Source: Anaerorhabdus sp964386325
GTDB lineage: Bacteria > Bacillota_I > Bacilli_A > Erysipelotrichales > Erysipelotrichaceae
NCBI GenBank assembly: GCA_964386325.1
Contig: CAYLQY010000004.1
Span: forward strand, 1-64,000
Direction of reading: 5' to 3'
Length of the DNA: 64,000 bases
Made by a program: the position numbers and the translations under genes. Positions 61,841 to 64,000 of this stretch are shown here, piece after piece. The notes under the pieces are model-generated. The model saw nothing but the letters and a program-made list of their open reading frames with translations, searched no databases and was not told where the DNA came from. Each line of letters opens with the position of its first letter. Position 1 is the stretch's first letter.

Positions 61841-62941
61841 ATGAAATGGACAGTAAAATTTAAGGAAAAGATAGAAGAAAGTATTACTCTAAATCGAATA
61901 TTAAAATTGTTAGGAATTTTAGGAATAATTTATTTATTATCGCTAACATCACATGTCTGGATGACGGTAATTAAAACAATATTCAAAATACTTTTGCCGT
62001 TTATAATTGGATTTATCATTGCTTATGTGTTGTATCCAATTGTTCGATATTTAGATAAAAGAGGTATTACGAAGAAGATTGTGGTTCCTTTGATTTTTAT
62101 CTTACTATTAGTTGGATTAGCTCTTCTTGTATTTACAGTAAGCCCGATGATTTATACACAAATGGCTTCATTTATAAATAGTTTAATTCAAGCGGTTAAT
62201 AAATTATTTGAAATTTATAAAGAGAATAGTATGAATAATACAAATACACTTGTTCAAGAAGTATTTAAACAGTTTAATGTTTTATTAAATGAATCAAAGA
62301 ATTGGTTACCAAATTTGAGTGCGTTATTACCACAAGTGTTTAATAGTTTTATAGGTTTCATGACAAATGCATTATTTGCGGTAATTATTTCTATTTATTT
62401 CTTATTAGAATATGAACAAATTACTAGCTATATTAATCGCTTAAGTGAAAAGTTTAATCCAGATTTACCTAAATTGTTTCAACTGATTGATCAACGTATT
62501 GGTATTTATCTTCATGGGTTACTAATATTAATGATGATTAAGTTTGTGGAATATGGGCTTCTTTATTACTTGATTGGTCATAAGGACTGGGTTGTTTTGG
62601 CTTTCCTATCATCGATTAGTTTATTGGTACCTTACTTTGGAGGTACTGTAGCTAATCTTATAGGTATTTTAACGGCACTTTCTTTGCCAACGTTTAATAT
62701 TATTTGTTTATTAATTGGGATTGTGGTTCTATCAAATATAGATGCGTATGTAATTGAACCGTTTGTGCATATGAAAAATAGTAGAATACGACCATTATGG
62801 ACATTATTCAGTATATTTGCAGGAGGAATTCTATTTGGCTCAATTGGCGTTATGATATCACTTCCTGTTTATATGATTATTCGTGTTATTATCGAATTCT
62901 ATCGTGAAAAATTCGAGGGTGAAGCTAAGGAAACTTTATGA
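61841..62941 (+). CDS. AI-2E/PerM-family transporter
   Basis: The 366-residue polytopic protein belongs to the AI-2E/UPF0118 family (YtvI/YdbI-like). N-terminal membrane pairs (about 24-90) are followed by an amphipathic stretch (about 110-170) and further helices. The family motif PYFGGTVANLIGI is present, with AYVIEPFVHMKNSRIRPLWTLFSIFAGG near the C-terminus. Members are reported as Na+/H+ exchangers or autoinducer exporters, so substrate is open. The start at 61841 was chosen for spacing from GGGGGA. Confidence 0.88.
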   Translation: MKWTVKFKEKIEESITLNRILKLLGILGIIYLLSLTSHVWMTVIKTIFKILLPFIIGFIIAYVLYPIVRYLDKRGITKKIVVPLIFILLLVGLALLVFTVSPMIYTQMASFINSLIQAVNKLFEIYKENSMNNTNTLVQEVFKQFNVLLNESKNWLPNLSALLPQVFNSFIGFMTNALFAVIISIYFLLEYEQITSYINRLSEKFNPDLPKLFQLIDQRIGIYLHGLLILMMIKFVEYGLLYYLIGHKDWVVLAFLSSISLLVPYFGGTVANLIGILTALSLPTFNIICLLIGIVVLSNIDAYVIEPFVHMKNSRIRPLWTLFSIFAGGILFGSIGVMISLPVYMIIRVIIEFYREKFEGEAKETL

Positions 62942-62947
62942 TATAAT
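62939..62947 (+). promoter_or_regulatory. Extended -10 promoter for the ZnuA-like lipoprotein
   Basis: TG-A-TATAAT overlaps the stop codon of the AI-2E gene, 22 nt before the next ATG, with no clear -35. Confidence 0.5.
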
Positions 62948-62969
62948 CGTATAAGAAAAGAGGTTGAAC

Positions 62970-64000
62970 ATGAAGAAAAAATTAATCTTGAGTTTAATCC
63001 TTGCACTAATGCTAACTGCCTTAACAGGTTGTGATGTAAAAAAGATGCAAGTTGCATATACAGTCTATCCAGTAGGTTATTTAACAAATCGCTTAGTTGG
63101 AGATAAATTACAAGTAGTTTCAATACAAAATGATGAAATTGTACAACGAGCTACGCCAGTAGATAATTATCTTGATATTTTGGATTTATCTCAAACTTTA
63201 TTCCATATTGGTTCACTTGAACCTTATTTATCTGTGAATTCAAAGGAAATTAAAGATTCTAAAGTTAAGACTAATGATTTATCAGTTTTGAATGCAATTT
63301 ATAAATTTCAACGTTATACACCAATCAATGTAGATGGGTCAATTACTTATATTGAATCACCATATTACAAAGGTGAGGTATTTGCGAATGTTGACTCTTA
63401 TGAAAAAGACTTGTATTTGTGGATGGATCCAATTGCAATGCTTAGCATGGCGAAGGATATTGAGAAGTGGTTATCAAGTACATATAGTGAAAATAGTAGT
63501 GTCTTTAAAGAAAACTTAGAAGCATTAGAGAAAGATTTAGTTCAACTTGATGCAGAATATCAAAAACTCGCAACTAAACTAATCAATGAAAATAAAGAAA
63601 TTAAATTTGTATCAATGACTCCAAGTTTTGGAAACTGGCAAAAAGCGTATGGCATCCAAGTATATCCAATCGTATTATCTAAGTATGGTGGATTACCTAC
63701 AGATGAACAATTACAAATCATTAAAGATAGAATTGTTGCGGATAATGTACAGTACATTGTTTATGAGCCAAACCTTCCAGAAGATATGGTTCAAATTCTT
63801 GAAACGCTTGAAAAAGATTTAGGGCTTAAACGTGTTACAATGAGTAACTTATCGTCATTAACATCAAGTCAACAAGAAGAAAACAAAGACTATATTTCAA
63901 TCATGTATGAAAATTTAGCAATGCTTGAGTCAATGGCTACAGATATTCCAGTAGCTGTACAATCAAAAATAACAGCAACTGAAGGGCAACCGGATGAACA
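62970..64000 (+). CDS. ZnuA-like metal ABC-type substrate-binding lipoprotein (cut by window end)
   Basis: This open frame of at least 343 codons runs past the right edge. It begins with a lipoprotein signal (MKKKLILSLILALMLTA) and lipobox ALTGC, then has the ZnuA/PsaA-like two-lobe pattern: AYTVYPVGYLTNRLVG, LFHIGSLEPYL, LYLWMDPIAMLSMAKDI, SMTPSFGNWQKAYGIQVYP and VYEPNLPEDM. The usual metal-ligand histidines are replaced at several of these places (for example YLWMDP where ZnuA has HIWLDP). It is therefore a divergent or non-metal-binding member. RBS AGAGG. Downstream transporter genes are outside the window. Confidence 0.85.
   Translation, partial: MKKKLILSLILALMLTALTGCDVKKMQVAYTVYPVGYLTNRLVGDKLQVVSIQNDEIVQRATPVDNYLDILDLSQTLFHIGSLEPYLSVNSKEIKDSKVKTNDLSVLNAIYKFQRYTPINVDGSITYIESPYYKGEVFANVDSYEKDLYLWMDPIAMLSMAKDIEKWLSSTYSENSSVFKENLEALEKDLVQLDAEYQKLATKLINENKEIKFVSMTPSFGNWQKAYGIQVYPIVLSKYGGLPTDEQLQIIKDRIVADNVQYIVYEPNLPEDMVQILETLEKDLGLKRVTMSNLSSLTSSQQEENKDYISIMYENLAMLESMATDIPVAVQSKITATEGQPDE

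Noticed and set aside
1..64000. Mollicute-type code (UGA as Trp)
   Set aside because: All recognised proteins read through TGG as Trp and have no in-frame TGA, and a full cell-wall gene set is present.

Overview
The window is a gene-dense, AT-rich stretch of a bacterial chromosome from a low-G+C Firmicute (Bacillota). It uses the standard code, its ribosome binding sites are AGGAGG-like, and its promoters are TTGACA/TATAAT-like. Gene order through the core (ffh, rpsP, khpA, rimM, trmD, rplS, lepB, rbgA, rnhB, dprA, topA, trmFO, xerC, rpsB, tsf, pyrH, frr, uppS, cdsA, dxr, rseP) is the classic Bacillus-type order with blocks missing. No hslV-hslU-codY lies between xerC and rpsB, no sucCD is present, and no ylxM or ftsY lies next to ffh. 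The missing blocks, a kinase-free PASTA protein and a degenerate RNase J2-type protein would suit a reduced-genome lineage such as the Erysipelotrichia. That taxonomic placement is inference. No rRNA, tRNA, CRISPR, insertion sequence or prophage gene was seen.

Layout: 1-2.1 kb holds a secreted three-repeat protein ending in VPNTGVR and a class B-like sortase. 2.2-9.1 kb holds miaB, an RNase J2-like protein, ftsK/spoIIIE and a YjjI-type glycyl radical enzyme. 9.4-14.3 kb is a BmpA/NupN-type nucleoside ABC transporter. 14.4-17.5 kb has a tiny acidic ORF, then ssb and the M16 peptidase pair ymfH/ymfF on the minus strand. 17.6-19.7 kb is NAD salvage (nicotinamidase plus pncB). 19.7-21.6 kb has a UDG-family protein and HtrA. 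21.7-41.3 kb is the translation, RNA, topology and envelope-lipid core, ending with a DUF368 protein that probably recycles undecaprenyl phosphate. 41.3-48.5 kb has galE and a surface group: an anchored protein, a large glucosaminidase and a convergent PASTA protein. 48.6-51.8 kb has tex and two small membrane proteins. 51.8-61.0 kb is an amino-sugar (probably N-acetylgalactosamine) locus. 61.1-64.0 kb has radC, an AI-2E-family membrane protein and the start of a ZnuA-like lipoprotein cut by the window edge.

The amino-sugar locus reads as one pathway spread over several transcription units. A mannose-family PTS (EIIA apart from EIIB-EIIC-EIID) imports and phosphorylates the sugar, NagA deacetylates it, AgaS deaminates and isomerises it, and a KbaZ/GatZ-like protein works at the tagatose-phosphate step. 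An AraC-type regulator sits between the EIIA gene and the EIIBCD genes. A cre-like site overlaps the start of the EIIBCD unit, and an inverted repeat sits between the divergent nagA and agaS promoters.

The most unusual items are the tail-less VPNTG protein beside its sortase, the split AraC-linked aga locus, a ZnuA-fold lipoprotein lacking the usual metal-binding histidines, a GC-richer unexplained intergenic island near 46.6 kb, candidate leaders before rplS and rpsB, and a promoter/terminator-framed 50-residue ORF with an internal repeat.
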